From: Virgibacillus aidingensis
GTDB lineage: Bacteria > Bacillota > Bacilli > Bacillales > Amphibacillaceae
Direction of reading: 5' to 3'
Length of the DNA stretch: 64,000 nt
Assembly: GCF_010994035.1 (NCBI RefSeq)
Contig: NZ_WIXN01000009.1
Coordinates: forward strand, 95,477 to 159,476
Position 1 is the stretch's first letter; each line of letters starts with the position of its first letter. Positions 49,687-60,105 of this stretch are shown piece by piece. The notes below the pieces were generated by a model, which was not told the DNA's origin, ran no database searches, and worked only from the letters and a program-made list of their open reading frames with translations. A program made the translations under genes and the position numbers.

Positions 49687-50229
49687 TTATAATGAATCAC
49701 TTCCTGCTAAAAGCCCTTCACTCCACTTACTGAGCCTTTTTGCAAATAAGGGATAGAGAATGAGTATAAATACAATATTCGAAAGTACAGTTGGCAGCAA
49801 TCGATATATTGCATAGTCATTCCAAACCATTTGAATCACACCGGCTGCTGAATAAATAACATGAATTGCTACGTCAGCAAGCATTACACTTATTATACCT
49901 AATAATAAACTTACGTAAATATTTCCATGGAAAACTTTTCTTAAGCCGAGGACCAGATAGATGACAAGTGCATAGGAAAACATATACACACCAAGGACTC
50001 CCGTATAAACGACATCTATCAGCAAACCAAAAATAAGAGCATAAATGATAGAAAAATACGTTGTGTCTTTTTCATAAAACATGGCAGTCAACACTAAAAA
50101 TATTAAAACCCAGTGAGGGACGATCAATAATTCACTTGTAAGTAAAGCAACCGGCAAAAGCTCCAGTGCCACCCCTTCCAGGATAAGGAAAAAAAAGAGG
50201 AAAAGCGGTATATACAAGTGTTTCATCAA
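49687..50229 (-). CDS. mreD: Rod shape-determining protein MreD
   Basis: Membrane partner of MreC and MreB in the elongation machinery. 180 aa with five to six membrane helices across the length. Its start overlaps mreC by 4 bp. No catalytic motifs are expected. Confidence 0.93.
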   Translation of the reverse strand: MMKHLYIPLFLFFFLILEGVALELLPVALLTSELLIVPHWVLIFLVLTAMFYEKDTTYFSIIYALIFGLLIDVVYTGVLGVYMFSYALVIYLVLGLRKVFHGNIYVSLLLGIISVMLADVAIHVIYSAAGVIQMVWNDYAIYRLLPTVLSNIVFILILYPLFAKRLSKWSEGLLAGSDSL

Positions 50230-51107
50230 TCGGTCTCCTCCTCTTCTTCATCTTCCGCATCAGACAATGCCCGGTCCACGACAACTACATGATTAATATC
50301 ATACATATCAGCTGCAGGTTCAATCAGGGCAGTTCGTGTTAAGCCGTATTGATCAGCTACAACTTCTACTACATTGCCAATAGGCAAACCGGCAGGAAAA
50401 ACACCGCCCATCCCTGAAGAGACAACCAATTCCCCCTCTTCCAAATCCTGATCCGACTCTTCAATAATCCGGAATAGAAGCGATTCCGATTCCTCATCAT
50501 AGCCTTCGATCATCCCGAATATATCATCGCTATCTTCACGGGAAATGGTAGCGGATATCCGGTTGAATTGATCAAAGCCTGTCAGCAGCTGGACTGTTGA
50601 GGTAAATTGGGACGTGGTTTGCACTTTACCAATCATTCCTTCGGCAGTAATGACTGCCATATTTGTCGCAACGCCGTCCTGCAGCCCTTTATTTATGGTA
50701 ACTTGTTCCACCCAGCGCTCCGGTGAACGGGAGATTACTGTTGCCTGAATTGGATTGAAGTCTCTGATTGATTCATTATCCATCCATTCCATCAAATTTC
50801 TGAGTTCCTCATTTTCCTCACTTAATTCCTGATTTTCATAAATAAGCCCTGTGTATTCTGCCAGCTTTTCTTTTAACAGTTGATTCTCATTATACGTATT
50901 TCGAATATCTTCAATATTTGTAAACACATCGGTGACAAAATTCACCGGGGCATGTATAATACGCTGACCCCAGCCGACTGTATCATTGATAAACTGTTCG
51001 GCCGTCGTTATATTTTCCCTGCCACTTATGGAATAACCAATTAATACGACCAGAACAATAAATGCAATCAAAAAAATAAAGAGTCTTTTCTTTCGGAATA
51101 AATTCAT
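50226..51107 (-). CDS. mreC: Rod shape-determining protein MreC
   Basis: Links the MreB cytoskeleton to cell wall synthases. 293 aa: N-terminal membrane helix (about 8-26), a coiled coil (about 65-110, YNENQLLKEKLAEYTGLIYENQELSEENEELRN) and the C-terminal beta domain (about 120-275, VISRSPERWVEQVTINKG and VVSSGMGGVFPAGLPIG). The acidic tail (DAEDEEEEETD) is unusual but plausible. Confidence 0.96.
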   Translation of the reverse strand: MNLFRKKRLFIFLIAFIVLVVLIGYSISGRENITTAEQFINDTVGWGQRIIHAPVNFVTDVFTNIEDIRNTYNENQLLKEKLAEYTGLIYENQELSEENEELRNLMEWMDNESIRDFNPIQATVISRSPERWVEQVTINKGLQDGVATNMAVITAEGMIGKVQTTSQFTSTVQLLTGFDQFNRISATISREDSDDIFGMIEGYDEESESLLFRIIEESDQDLEEGELVVSSGMGGVFPAGLPIGNVVEVVADQYGLTRTALIEPAADMYDINHVVVVDRALSDAEDEEEEETD

Positions 51108-51119
51108 GTAAACACCTGC

Positions 51120-52160
51120 TTATTTGACTGTAGGACGAGAGGATACATTTGGGATAGAACGGAAATGTTCAATGTATTCCAGTGACTTGCCTGTCCCGAC
51201 TGCTACACTTTCCAAAGGATCTTCCGTAACAAATACAGGCATTTTTGTTTCATCACTAATGACCTGGTCGATATTCTGCAGTAAAGCTCCGCCCCCGGAT
51301 AAAACAATGCCGCGGTCCATAATATCTGCGGCCAGTTCCGGCGGTGTTTTTTCCAGCGTATCCTTTACAGCATCAATAATAGATTGTATCGTATCTTCCA
51401 GCGATCCGGCTATTTCCTCCGCAGTAATGGCAATTGTCTTTGGCAGGCCGGTTAACAGATCTCGTCCCCTGATTTCCATTTCTTCGTTATTTTTAACTGT
51501 ACCGGCAGCTCCGATTTCAAACTTGATGGCTTCTGCTGATCTTTCCCCTATCATTAAACTATACGTTTTCCGTATGTGATTTGTTATCGCCTCATCCATA
51601 TCATCTCCGGCAGTCCTTATGGAAGCACTGGTTACTATTCCGCCTAAAGAAATGACTGCCACCTCTGTCGTGCCGCCGCCAATATCAACAATCATGCTTC
51701 CGGTTGGTTCCCAGACGGGCAAACCGGCTCCTATGGCTGCAGCAAAGGGTTCGGCTATTGGAAAGGCATCTTTCGCACCAGCTTGTTTTGTCGCATCAAT
51801 GACCGCTCTTTCTTCTACCATTGTAATCCCGGATGGGACACAAACCATAATACTCGGTTTTTTAGCTAAAAAAGCGCGTTTTCGCATCGCTTTTTTTATA
51901 TAATATTTCATCATGGCTGCTGTTGTATCATAATCGGCAATTACCCCATCCTTCATCGGACGAATGACTGAGATATTGCCGGGAGTTCTCCCGATCATAT
52001 TATAAGCATCCCTTCCAACCGCTTCAATTTCCCCGATTTCCTTATTTCTGGCGACAACGGAAGGCTCGCTTAATACGACTCCTTTACCTTTTAAAAATAC
52101 AAGCGTATTTGCCGTACCTAAATCAATTCCAATATCCTGTGAAAAATTAAATATACCCAA
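51120..52160 (-). CDS. mreB: Rod shape-determining protein MreB
   Basis: Actin-like filament former that guides wall synthesis. About 346 aa: phosphate-1 motif [17 protein letters not shown], phosphate-2 [18 protein letters not shown], adenosine motif [12 protein letters not shown]. The open frame continues to 52223, but GGAAGGGAAG before a TTG at 52160 gives the usual start ([11 protein letters not shown]). It heads the mreBCD-minCD cluster. Confidence 0.97.
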   Translation of the reverse strand: MGIFNFSQDIGIDLGTANTLVFLKGKGVVLSEPSVVARNKEIGEIEAVGRDAYNMIGRTPGNISVIRPMKDGVIADYDTTAAMMKYYIKKAMRKRAFLAKKPSIMVCVPSGITMVEERAVIDATKQAGAKDAFPIAEPFAAAIGAGLPVWEPTGSMIVDIGGGTTEVAVISLGGIVTSASIRTAGDDMDEAITNHIRKTYSLMIGERSAEAIKFEIGAAGTVKNNEEMEIRGRDLLTGLPKTIAITAEEIAGSLEDTIQSIIDAVKDTLEKTPPELAADIMDRGIVLSGGGALLQNIDQVISDETKMPVFVTEDPLESVAVGTGKSLEYIEHFRSIPNVSSRPTVK

Positions 52161-52244
52161 GAAAAATCTTCCCTTCCATACTGCATTCGATTTCCTGTTT
52201 TTAGCTTTACTATATCTGTACATTTTATGTGCAGCAATAGCATC

Positions 52245-52270
52245 ATTATAATATGTAATGCTCTATATCA
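52245..52270 (-). promoter_or_regulatory. Possible promoter of mreB
   Basis: TATAAT (52245-52250) on the minus strand about 85 bp upstream of mreB. The -35 is poor (TTTTGA at 17 bp or TTGATA at 15 bp), so only moderate support. Confidence 0.4.
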
Positions 52271-52300
52271 AAAGCCTTTTTTACATCATCAAGAAGAATA

Positions 52301-52333
52301 AACGCCACTTTCAACAACTTGAAAAATGGCGTT
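52301..52333 (-). terminator. radC terminator
   Basis: AACGCCA (52301-52307) with TGGCGTT (52327-52333), and inner TTCAA/TTGAA pairing. On the minus strand TTTATTCTTCTT follows. It separates radC from mreB. Confidence 0.6.
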
Positions 52334-52387
52334 ATCCTTTCATTCTTCTATTCAATTATACGAAAAAAATAGTAAAATAGATAGTAT

Positions 52388-53077
52388 TTATAAGTATCCT
52401 TTTTCTTTCAGGGAAACAAACTTCCTGTCACCGATGATCAGGTGGTCCAATACATCGATGCCGATTAGTTTTCCGGATTCCAAAAGTCGTCTTGTTACAT
52501 GAAAATCCTCCTGGGATGGACTGGGATCCCCGGAAGGATGGTTGTGCACAACTATAATTGAGGCTGCTGATCGCTTTACTGCTTCACGGAAAATTTCTCT
52601 TGGGTGAACAATCGAGGCATTGAGACTTCCGATAAAAATCGTCTGCCTCTGTATAATTTGATTTTTGGTATTCAGAAAAAGTACAACAAAATGCTCTTGA
52701 TTCAGATTTCGCATTTCCTCCATGACATAATCCGCCCCATCTTTTGGGGAACGAATGACGTATTTTTCATTGGGTTTATACTGATTCATCCTTTTCCCAA
52801 GCTCTATAGCAGATAGAATTACTACCCCCTTTGCTGTTCCTATCCCTTTAATCGCTGTTAATTCTTCAATGGCTGCATCCTGCATAAGCGTCAGACCTTC
52901 AAAATGCATAAGAACGCGATTTGATAAGGACATAACAGATTCATCCTTTGTTCCGCTCCCGAGTAATATAGCCAAGAGCTCCTGGTTGGATAAATGGCCT
53001 GCACCGAATTTCAGCAATCGTTCCCTGGGCCGGTCATCCTTTGGCACATCTTTTATCATAATGGTTTGAGCAGTCAT
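52388..53077 (-). CDS. radC: RadC family JAMM-domain protein
   Basis: 229 aa. N-terminal helix-hairpin-helix (LLKFGAGHLSNQELLAILLGSG and the GIGTAKGV region) and a JAMM metalloprotease-like domain at the C terminus with VVHNHPSGDPSPSQED (about 175-190). Despite the name, the cellular role is uncertain; the B. subtilis ortholog is ysxA. It is upstream of mreB in both genomes; the maf gene usually next to it in B. subtilis is not present. Confidence 0.95.
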   Translation of the reverse strand: MTAQTIMIKDVPKDDRPRERLLKFGAGHLSNQELLAILLGSGTKDESVMSLSNRVLMHFEGLTLMQDAAIEELTAIKGIGTAKGVVILSAIELGKRMNQYKPNEKYVIRSPKDGADYVMEEMRNLNQEHFVVLFLNTKNQIIQRQTIFIGSLNASIVHPREIFREAVKRSAASIIVVHNHPSGDPSPSQEDFHVTRRLLESGKLIGIDVLDHLIIGDRKFVSLKEKGYL

Positions 53078-53239
53078 TTGCTTTACCTCCTTTCCTAATG
53101 TAAATATAGTTTAGAGGCAAAGCATAGATTTAACAAACCGGCAAAAAGTGATTTCTAAACAGAAATAATGTTGGGATATTCATAATCTGTCCCGGAAAAA
53201 TACAATATTTAAGGTGAAAACAGGTGTAGAAATTGAAAA

Positions 53240-53264
53240 AAGCAGTATTTTCTATTACCTGCTT
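53240..53264 (-). terminator. spoIIB terminator
   Basis: Stem AAGCAG (53259-53264 on minus) with CTGCTT (53240-53245), then a T run. It overlaps the end of spoIIB; weak but well placed. Confidence 0.5.
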
Positions 53265-54121
53265 TCTTCCCCCAATGCTTCGTATAAATGCCATAATTCC
53301 AATAGATTTTTATCGCTTATTTTATTTCCTTTATTTATGCCGCCCAGTTTTTCATATAAAGGAACAAGCTGATTGGAATTATTTGGAAATTTTTCTGTCA
53401 ATTGCTTCAGCTGTTCCTCAGTCTCTTGAGAGGACGGGGACGTTAACGCCTGATTCCACCATGTTAAAAAGGAATTTAACCATTCTGCTTCACTTTGGCT
53501 TAATGATAATTCAAACTGAGGTGTACTCCACTCCTTACTGTATAGCTCCAGTTCCTCTGTTTCCAATTCGCTGGCAACACTTGCCGCTTGTTCAGCCGAA
53601 CCGGCCACACCGGCAAATACAAAATACTGACCATCCCTCTCCCAGATCATTGCAGGTATATTCGCTTTTTCATAATTTTCAGCCGCGGCTGCTGCATTTT
53701 CTTCTTCGGAATAAATCCCTGCCTGCAGCACATGTGCAGTAACAGACTCGAACTCTGCTGTTTGCGTGTTTTGATCCGATGTATTATCCGTACGTTCCTC
53801 TGCATCATCCGTAATAGCTGCCGCAGGATTTGGATTGCTTCCCAAATCAGGAGAAGCGTCCATGGTAACAAACATACGAAGCATAATGAAACCGAAAATG
53901 GAGCCGATGACTAATGCAGAAATAACAGCAAGTATTACAGGCTTAAGCAGGTTCCTGTTTTGACTGTTTTTCCAAACTCCGGAGTGATTGGAAATTCTCC
54001 TGATTGCGGTTAATGGTTTATTGGCACTCTCAAGGGTTGCAGCCTGTTCATCTTTTTTTCTGTTTGCGTGCAGCTTGTTAATATGGAGTTTTGGTCTATA
54101 TTTTTTCTTTTTGCCGGCCAC
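53255..54121 (-). CDS. spoIIB: SpoIIB-like sporulation protein with SPOR domain
   Basis: About 288 aa: basic cytoplasmic N terminus (VAGKKKKYRPKLHINKL), one membrane helix (about 60-82, LLKPVILAVISALVIGSIFGFIM), acidic linker (about 85-130), and an extracytoplasmic SPOR domain (about 132-205, VTAHVLQAGIYSEEENAAAAAENYEKANIPA). This is the architecture of SpoIIB, which helps septal thinning during engulfment, and the place between radC and folC agrees. The frame extends to 54196, but GGGGGTG before the GTG at 54121 sets the start. comC, near here in B. subtilis, is absent. Confidence 0.88.
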   Translation of the reverse strand: MAGKKKKYRPKLHINKLHANRKKDEQAATLESANKPLTAIRRISNHSGVWKNSQNRNLLKPVILAVISALVIGSIFGFIMLRMFVTMDASPDLGSNPNPAAAITDDAEERTDNTSDQNTQTAEFESVTAHVLQAGIYSEEENAAAAAENYEKANIPAMIWERDGQYFVFAGVAGSAEQAASVASELETEELELYSKEWSTPQFELSLSQSEAEWLNSFLTWWNQALTSPSSQETEEQLKQLTEKFPNNSNQLVPLYEKLGGINKGNKISDKNLLELWHLYEALGEESR

Positions 54122-54268
54122 TTTCTTACACCCCCATGAACAATTGTAAATCAACTCTAGCACAGGAGGTATAAAAAGTAAGACGAACATTGTCAAATAG
54201 AAAAAGTTTCGTTCTGCAATTTGCGAAATATTGTTTTAAAATTCCGTTTTAATTGACAATCGGAAAAA

Positions 54269-55537
54269 CTATTTGTCATTGGTAAAGTACTTTCTCACCC
54301 TTGAAATAAATTCAAGCGAGCCTGTTACGAAATATACGGAATGATCGTCAGTCAGCTTCCTCATTGCTTCCTGCCAATTCTCTGCCAGGAAAAGGTTTTT
54401 CTTTTCTGCTAAATATCTCAAATCTTCCAGGGAAGCAGACCGGGGATGATTGAATACAGTTAATGTAACTGAAGCAAAATGCGGGACTGCATACTCCAGC
54501 ATTTCTTTCATTTCCTTGTCTTTAAACACGGCAAAGATCAGGTGTCTTTTCCTGTCCTCATAGGCAGTAAGCACTGTTTCGATAAATGCCTCCATGCCTT
54601 TTGCATTGTGTGCACCATCCAGGATTACCTCAGGATTTTTTCGAATGATTTCAAATCTGCCGGGCAACCGTGTCTGTGAAAAAGCTTTTGCTGTCAGGCC
54701 AATATTAATTTGGTGTCCAAGCTCTTTCAAAAGTGTGACCGCCCTGAATGCAACTGCCGCATTTTTAATTTGATGCTCCCCAAGCATGGAAATTTCCAGC
54801 GGCAATTTGCCGTTCCATATAAATTGCTGGCAGCCATTGCCAGCATCCGTTTTATGATAGGTAAAATCCCGCCCGGCCTGATATAGGGGAGCACACAAAA
54901 AAGCTGCTTCCTTTTCTATCTCTGTGAATGCATCCCTCGACATTTCCCCAGTGATGACAGGACTATTTCTTTTGATTATTCCTGCTTTATGGTAGGCTAT
55001 TTCTGATGCGGTCGTACCGAGAAACTGCTTATGGTCAATAGAAACATTTGTAATGATCGATAGAAGGGGATCAAAACAATTTGTTGTATCCAGTCTCCCT
55101 CCCATACCAGCTTCAATAAGTGCAATATCTACATTTTTTGAAAAATATATAAAAGCAAGTACTGTAATAATTTCAAATTCAGTAGGAGAGTCGCCATACC
55201 GGTCCAATTGCTTAATAGCAGGATAAAGCTGATTGCATAATTCAACCAGGATATCTTCCCTTACAGCGGAATTATTATGGCGGATATATCCGGGTAAACC
55301 TTCCGGACTGGGTGAGGTAAATACACCGGTCTGATAGCCATTGGCCAGAAGTGCATCATTCATAAATTGTACCGTGGACCCTTTTCCATTGGTTCCCGCG
55401 ATATGAACGGCCCGGATGTTTTTTTCGGGATTTCCGGCTTTTTCAAGCAATGCACGCATCCGCTCCAATCCGGGTTTAATTCCCAATGATTTTCTGGCGG
55501 ACAGAAACACTTCCGCCTGCTGCAGATTTTGAAACAT
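54269..55537 (-). CDS. folC: Folylpolyglutamate synthase/dihydrofolate synthase
   Basis: Adds glutamate to dihydropteroate and folates. 422 aa: P-loop HIAGTNGKGSTVQF (about 45-58), SPSPEGLPGYIRHN loop, EAGMGGRLDTTN, and a C-terminal ligase domain with ILDGAHNAKGME. It is divergent from the first ATP-grasp gene, with only 62 bp between the two starts, so the promoters must share that region or lie in the genes. Confidence 0.97.
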   Translation of the reverse strand: MFQNLQQAEVFLSARKSLGIKPGLERMRALLEKAGNPEKNIRAVHIAGTNGKGSTVQFMNDALLANGYQTGVFTSPSPEGLPGYIRHNNSAVREDILVELCNQLYPAIKQLDRYGDSPTEFEIITVLAFIYFSKNVDIALIEAGMGGRLDTTNCFDPLLSIITNVSIDHKQFLGTTASEIAYHKAGIIKRNSPVITGEMSRDAFTEIEKEAAFLCAPLYQAGRDFTYHKTDAGNGCQQFIWNGKLPLEISMLGEHQIKNAAVAFRAVTLLKELGHQINIGLTAKAFSQTRLPGRFEIIRKNPEVILDGAHNAKGMEAFIETVLTAYEDRKRHLIFAVFKDKEMKEMLEYAVPHFASVTLTVFNHPRSASLEDLRYLAEKKNLFLAENWQEAMRKLTDDHSVYFVTGSLEFISRVRKYFTNDK

Positions 55538-55599
55538 TTAACCAGCCTCCTCCTACTTTAGATTATGACTATTACAGTATAGCAGAAAGGACTTTTGCA

Positions 55600-56484
55600 A
55601 TGCATGTACATGGATGGATTATTTATAACGGCAGTCTGCCGGGAAATAAATTTGTCGATTTTGCCGAATGGCTGCAGGAAGCAGCGTTAAACAGAAAAAC
55701 TTCGGCAGCGATTTATAAAAACAGTGAGCTTTCAATTATGACCGGTCAGACAGACCTCGAGCTTATAAATAAGCAAAATTTTCCGGACTATGTCTTATTT
55801 ACAGATAAGGATATTTATTTGGCCAGGCAGCTGGAAATGATGGGAATACCGGTTTTTAATTCTTCCAGCGCAATAGAAACCAGTGATGATAAAATTGCCA
55901 CCTATCTGGCTTTAATAAAAAAGAAGCTTCCTATTCCAAAAACTATTATTCACCCTAAAATTTTTGAAAATGGCTTAACTGACCACTCTATTATTTCCAC
56001 AGCCATTCAACAACTCGGCTTCCCCATGGTCGTAAAGGAGGCATTTGGCTCGTTTGGCGAACAGGTCTATCTTATTCATAACGAGGAAGAGCTCATCCGT
56101 AAAGTAAAGAAATTAAAAGATAAGCCATTTGTTTTTCAGGAGTTTATTTCTTCAAGCTGCGGCAGGGACATCCGGCTGCATGTTGTCGGTTCTAAAGTTG
56201 CAGCAGGAATGAAAAGAACCTCTTCCACTGATTTTCGGGCCAATGTTACTTCAGGAGGCAACATGGAAGCATATGAAGCAAGTAATGAGGAAAAAGCACT
56301 GGCCATTCAGGCAGCGGAAGCAATTGGCGCCGATTTTGCCGGGGTGGATTTATTATTTGGACCGGATGAATCCCCTATCATCTGTGAAGTGAATTCCAAT
56401 GCACATATTCGGAACATGTACGACTGCACTAATATTAATGTTGCTGATCATATTATAGATTATATTCTGCACAAAATCGGGTAG
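55600..56484 (+). CDS. RimK-like ATP-grasp ligase, first of a pair
   Basis: About 294 aa of the ATP-grasp superfamily, which joins a carboxylate to an amine or thiol through an acyl phosphate. An N-terminal pre-ATP domain (1-105, GWIIYNGSL ... VFNSSSAIETSDDK), the Gly-rich loop VVKEAFGSFGEQVYLI (about 145), FVFQEFISSSCGRDIRLHVVG, and the metal site IICEVNSNAHIRNM with the canonical E-x-N. It is closest to RimK-type alpha-L-glutamate ligases, but the substrate is not readable. AGAAAGGAC sets the ATG at 55600; the open frame begins 114 bases earlier without a site. Confidence 0.85.
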   Translation: MHVHGWIIYNGSLPGNKFVDFAEWLQEAALNRKTSAAIYKNSELSIMTGQTDLELINKQNFPDYVLFTDKDIYLARQLEMMGIPVFNSSSAIETSDDKIATYLALIKKKLPIPKTIIHPKIFENGLTDHSIISTAIQQLGFPMVVKEAFGSFGEQVYLIHNEEELIRKVKKLKDKPFVFQEFISSSCGRDIRLHVVGSKVAAGMKRTSSTDFRANVTSGGNMEAYEASNEEKALAIQAAEAIGADFAGVDLLFGPDESPIICEVNSNAHIRNMYDCTNINVADHIIDYILHKIG

Positions 56485-56520
56485 CCGGCAGTTCCGGTTC
56501 CATGAAGAGGTGATGAACAT

Positions 56521-57393
56521 ATGTATTCAGGGTGGCTCATTTATGAAAAAAAAGATGCAGTAAATAATCAATCATTTATTGAATGGTTTATAGAGGAAGC
56601 ACATCTGCAAAATATGGCGCTTACATTAATTTTGCGGGAAGAAATAATGATTGGTATCAAACAAAACAGTCCGGTCATTTTTATAAACAGAAAAGAAGCG
56701 GGACTGCCGGATGCTGCCATTGTCAGAACGATGGATCCTTTTTTGAGCAGTCATTTGGAAGCTTGCGGGGTTTCTGTTTTTAATTCTTCCCATGTTTCCC
56801 GGATTTGCAATAATAAGGCACTCACCCATCAATATATATCGGAGCTTTCCATCCCTATGGTGGATATGGTTTTTTCCAATCGTGAGCAAATACAGGAAAA
56901 GCAGCCGTTTGATTACCCGTTCATCATAAAGGAAATGTCCGGCAAAGGCGGCACGGGAGTGTACTATATTGAAAACAGAAAAGATTTGCAGGCATGTATG
57001 GTAAAAATATCCCATCCGGAAATTATAATTCAAAGATGCAATGTGCAGCTTGGCAAAGACGTTCGGGTTTTTGTTGTCGGAAAGGAAATTGTCGGCGCGG
57101 TTTTAAGGGGAAACAAACATGATTTCAGGGCCAATTTTAAACTTGGAGGCAATGCTTCCCTTTACCATCTGAATGACCGGGAACGGGACATGGTGAAACA
57201 AATCATGAATATTTTTGATTTCGGTCTGGCTGGGATAGACTTCTTAATTGGCTATAACGGGGAGCTCATCTTTAATGAAATTGAGGATGTGGTTGGTTCA
57301 AGAACGCTTTCGGCTGTCAGTAATATTAATATATTGAATAAATACATGCATTATATTACGGCAAATTTAAAAAGTCGGGATTTCAAAAACTGA
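56521..57393 (+). CDS. RimK-like ATP-grasp ligase, second of a pair
   Basis: 290 aa, a diverged paralog of the gene 36 bp upstream, with the same start (GWLIYEKKD), VFNSSHVSRICNNK, Gly-rich FIIKEMSGKGGTGVYYI, IIQRCNVQLGKDVRVFVVG, and KHDFRANFKLGGNASLY. At the metal site it reads LIFNEIEDVVGSR, so the E-x-N pair of the first enzyme is E-I-E here. It may be an active enzyme with a changed site or a regulatory partner. Both probably form one operon that ends at the terminator overlapping this stop codon. Confidence 0.82.
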   Translation: MYSGWLIYEKKDAVNNQSFIEWFIEEAHLQNMALTLILREEIMIGIKQNSPVIFINRKEAGLPDAAIVRTMDPFLSSHLEACGVSVFNSSHVSRICNNKALTHQYISELSIPMVDMVFSNREQIQEKQPFDYPFIIKEMSGKGGTGVYYIENRKDLQACMVKISHPEIIIQRCNVQLGKDVRVFVVGKEIVGAVLRGNKHDFRANFKLGGNASLYHLNDRERDMVKQIMNIFDFGLAGIDFLIGYNGELIFNEIEDVVGSRTLSAVSNINILNKYMHYITANLKSRDFKN

Positions 57394-57408
57394 AATCCCG
57401 CTTTTTTT
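57376..57408. terminator. Bidirectional terminator between ligases and valS
   Basis: Perfect 10-bp stem CGGGATTTCA (57376-57385) with TGAAATCCCG (57391-57400), loop AAAAC, then a T run. It overlaps the last codons of the second ligase and lies directly before the valS stop. Confidence 0.92.
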
Positions 57409-60054
57409 CTATCCTTTTAATTCTATTATACGTGCTTTTACTTTTTCTTGTTTATTCAAATAATCCTTTTCCTTTTTTCGTTCTTCCTCCACTACTTTTT
57501 CCGGTGCTTTATTGACAAATCCTTCATTAGACAGCTTTTTCTGAACCCGATTCACTTCTTTTGTCCATTTGTCCAATTCTTTTTCAAGCCGGTTTAATTC
57601 CTTGTCAACATCAATCAATCCCTCCAGCGGCAAAAATAATTCTGCGCCAGTGACTACTTGTGACATGGATTTCTCGGGGACATCAATATTGCTGGAAATA
57701 ATCAATTCACTCGGATTACAGAAACGAACCAGGTATTCACGATGGCGTTCCAACTCCGAAACAATCGTTTCATTTTCAGCCTTTATAAACAATTTTACTT
57801 CCTTGGACATCGGTGTATCCACTTCTGACCGAATATTGCGGACAGATTTAATAATGGATACGAGCCGCTTCATTTCTCCGGAAGCTTTTTCATCATGAAA
57901 TTCCTTTCTAGGTTTCGGCCACTGACTGACAGTAATGGAAGATCCTTTATGCGGCAGCTGCTGCCAGATTTCTTCTGTAATAAATGGCATGAATGGATGT
58001 AAAAGACGCATTGTCTGATCGAATACATAAGCTAAGACAGAGCGGGTTGTCTGTTTTTTCTCTTCATCTTCCCCGTACAGTGGAAGCTTTGCCATTTCGA
58101 TATACCAATCACATAGTTCATCCCAAATAAAATTATACAGATGGCGGCCAGCTTCTCCGAATTCATATTTGTTTGTGTTTTTTGTTACATGCTCAATCGT
58201 TTCATTCAATCGAGTTAGGATCCATTTATCGGCAAGTGACAAGTCACCGGTCAGATCAATGTCCTCATACGTAAAGTTTTCCATATTCATTAATGAAAAA
58301 CGGGCAGCATTCCAAACTTTATTGGCAAAGTTCCAGGTGGACTCCACTTTCTCCCAATGGAATCGCAAGTCCTGTCCCGGGGTGGAACCCGTCAGAAGAA
58401 AGTATCTTAGTGAATCTGCACCATACTTTTCGATCACATCCATCGGGTCTACTCCGTTGCCCAGCGATTTGCTCATTTTTCGGCCTTCTGCATCCCGGAT
58501 TAATCCGTGGATGAGTACATCTTTAAAAGGTCTTTCTTCGGTAAACTGCTTTGATTGAAAAATCATCCTGGCTACCCAGAAGAAAATGATGTCATAACCG
58601 GTTACAAGTACATCTGTCGGGAAGTACCGTTTAAAATCCGCTGACTCTTTATCAGGCCAGCCCATCGTGGAAAACGGCCATAGCGCCGAAGAAAACCACG
58701 TATCAAGCACATCTTCATCCTGTTCCCAGTTTTCAATATCCTGCGGGGCTTTTTTTCCAACATAAATTTCCTTTGTTTCTTTATGGTACCATGCAGGAAT
58801 CCGGTGACCCCACCAAAGCTGTCTGGAAATACACCAGTCACGAATATTTTCCATCCAGTTTAAATAGGTTCGTTCAAACCTTGACGGTACGAAGTTTACC
58901 TTATCTTCCCGCTTCTGCAGTTGAATGGCAGCATCAGCAAGGGGCTGCATATTTACGAACCATTGGGTGGATAGATATGGTTCAACTACGGCGCCGCTTC
59001 TCTCAGAATGGCCAACCTGGTGTGTATGATCTTCTATTTTAAACAATACTCCCTGGTCCTGAAGATCCCTAACTATCTGTTTTCGGCACTCGAACCGGTC
59101 AAGTCCTTCATATTTACCCGCATTCTCATTCATGGATCCATCCTCATGCATTACAAGAACGCGCTCAAGCTGGTGACGGTTTCCGATTTCAAAATCATTC
59201 GGGTCATGGGCCGGAGTTATTTTAACGGCGCCTGAACCAAATTCCATATCAACATAATCATCAGCAACAATGTCAATTTCACGTCCAACGATCGGAAGAA
59301 TTACTTTTTTTCCGATTAGATGCTTATAACGGTCGTCTTCGGGATGAACGGCAACCCCTGTATCTCCGAGCATCGTTTCAGGTCTTGTTGTGGCTATTTC
59401 TATCATTTCATCACTGTCTTTAATCGGATAGTGCATATGATAAAATTTACCCTGCACTTCTTCATAAATTACTTCTATATCGGATAATGCTGTTTTCGTT
59501 TTCGGATCCCAGTTGATAATATACTCTCCCCGATAAATAAGACCCTGTTCGTAGAGTTTGACGAATACTTCCCGAACCGCATCGGACAGCCCCTCATCCA
59601 AGGTAAATCGTTCCCGGGAATAGTCGAGTCCAAGACCCAGTTTTTCCCATTGAGACCGAATAAAATCGGCATATTCTTCTTTCCATTCCCAGGCCGTTTC
59701 AAGAAATTTGTCCCTGCCCAGTTCATATCTGTTTGTTCCCTGCTCCTTCAGTTTTGCCTCGACCTTCGCCTGTGTGGCAATGCCAGCATGGTCCATGCCC
59801 GGCAGCCACAGCACGTCATATCCCTGCATCCGCTTCATTCGGGAAATTGTATCCTGCATCGTCGTATCCCATGCATGACCCAAGTGAAGCCTCCCGGTTA
59901 CATTCGGAGGTGGTATAACGATCGTAAATGGCTCTTTTTCCTTATCCCCGGTAGCTTCAAAATATTTGCCTTTCAGCCAAAATTGATAACGGCCTTTTTC
60001 CACTTCCGCGGGCCTGTATTTTGGTGATAGTGATGTTTTTTCTTCCTTTTCCAT
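57409..60054 (-). CDS. valS: Valyl-tRNA synthetase
   Basis: Class I synthetase for tRNA-Val. 881 aa: HLGH (residues 57-60) in place of HIGH, editing domain (about 190-360), [12 protein letters not shown] (about 525), anticodon-binding domain and a C-terminal coiled coil (about 815-880, [22 protein letters not shown]). Preceded by a T-box leader with a short spacer. Confidence 0.98.
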   Translation of the reverse strand: MEKEEKTSLSPKYRPAEVEKGRYQFWLKGKYFEATGDKEKEPFTIVIPPPNVTGRLHLGHAWDTTMQDTISRMKRMQGYDVLWLPGMDHAGIATQAKVEAKLKEQGTNRYELGRDKFLETAWEWKEEYADFIRSQWEKLGLGLDYSRERFTLDEGLSDAVREVFVKLYEQGLIYRGEYIINWDPKTKTALSDIEVIYEEVQGKFYHMHYPIKDSDEMIEIATTRPETMLGDTGVAVHPEDDRYKHLIGKKVILPIVGREIDIVADDYVDMEFGSGAVKITPAHDPNDFEIGNRHQLERVLVMHEDGSMNENAGKYEGLDRFECRKQIVRDLQDQGVLFKIEDHTHQVGHSERSGAVVEPYLSTQWFVNMQPLADAAIQLQKREDKVNFVPSRFERTYLNWMENIRDWCISRQLWWGHRIPAWYHKETKEIYVGKKAPQDIENWEQDEDVLDTWFSSALWPFSTMGWPDKESADFKRYFPTDVLVTGYDIIFFWVARMIFQSKQFTEERPFKDVLIHGLIRDAEGRKMSKSLGNGVDPMDVIEKYGADSLRYFLLTGSTPGQDLRFHWEKVESTWNFANKVWNAARFSLMNMENFTYEDIDLTGDLSLADKWILTRLNETIEHVTKNTNKYEFGEAGRHLYNFIWDELCDWYIEMAKLPLYGEDEEKKQTTRSVLAYVFDQTMRLLHPFMPFITEEIWQQLPHKGSSITVSQWPKPRKEFHDEKASGEMKRLVSIIKSVRNIRSEVDTPMSKEVKLFIKAENETIVSELERHREYLVRFCNPSELIISSNIDVPEKSMSQVVTGAELFLPLEGLIDVDKELNRLEKELDKWTKEVNRVQKKLSNEGFVNKAPEKVVEEERKKEKDYLNKQEKVKARIIELKG

Positions 60055-60105
60055 AAAAATTTCCTCCTTTTCAATCGTGATTTAGTAATCCTGTATTTTA
60101 AAATT

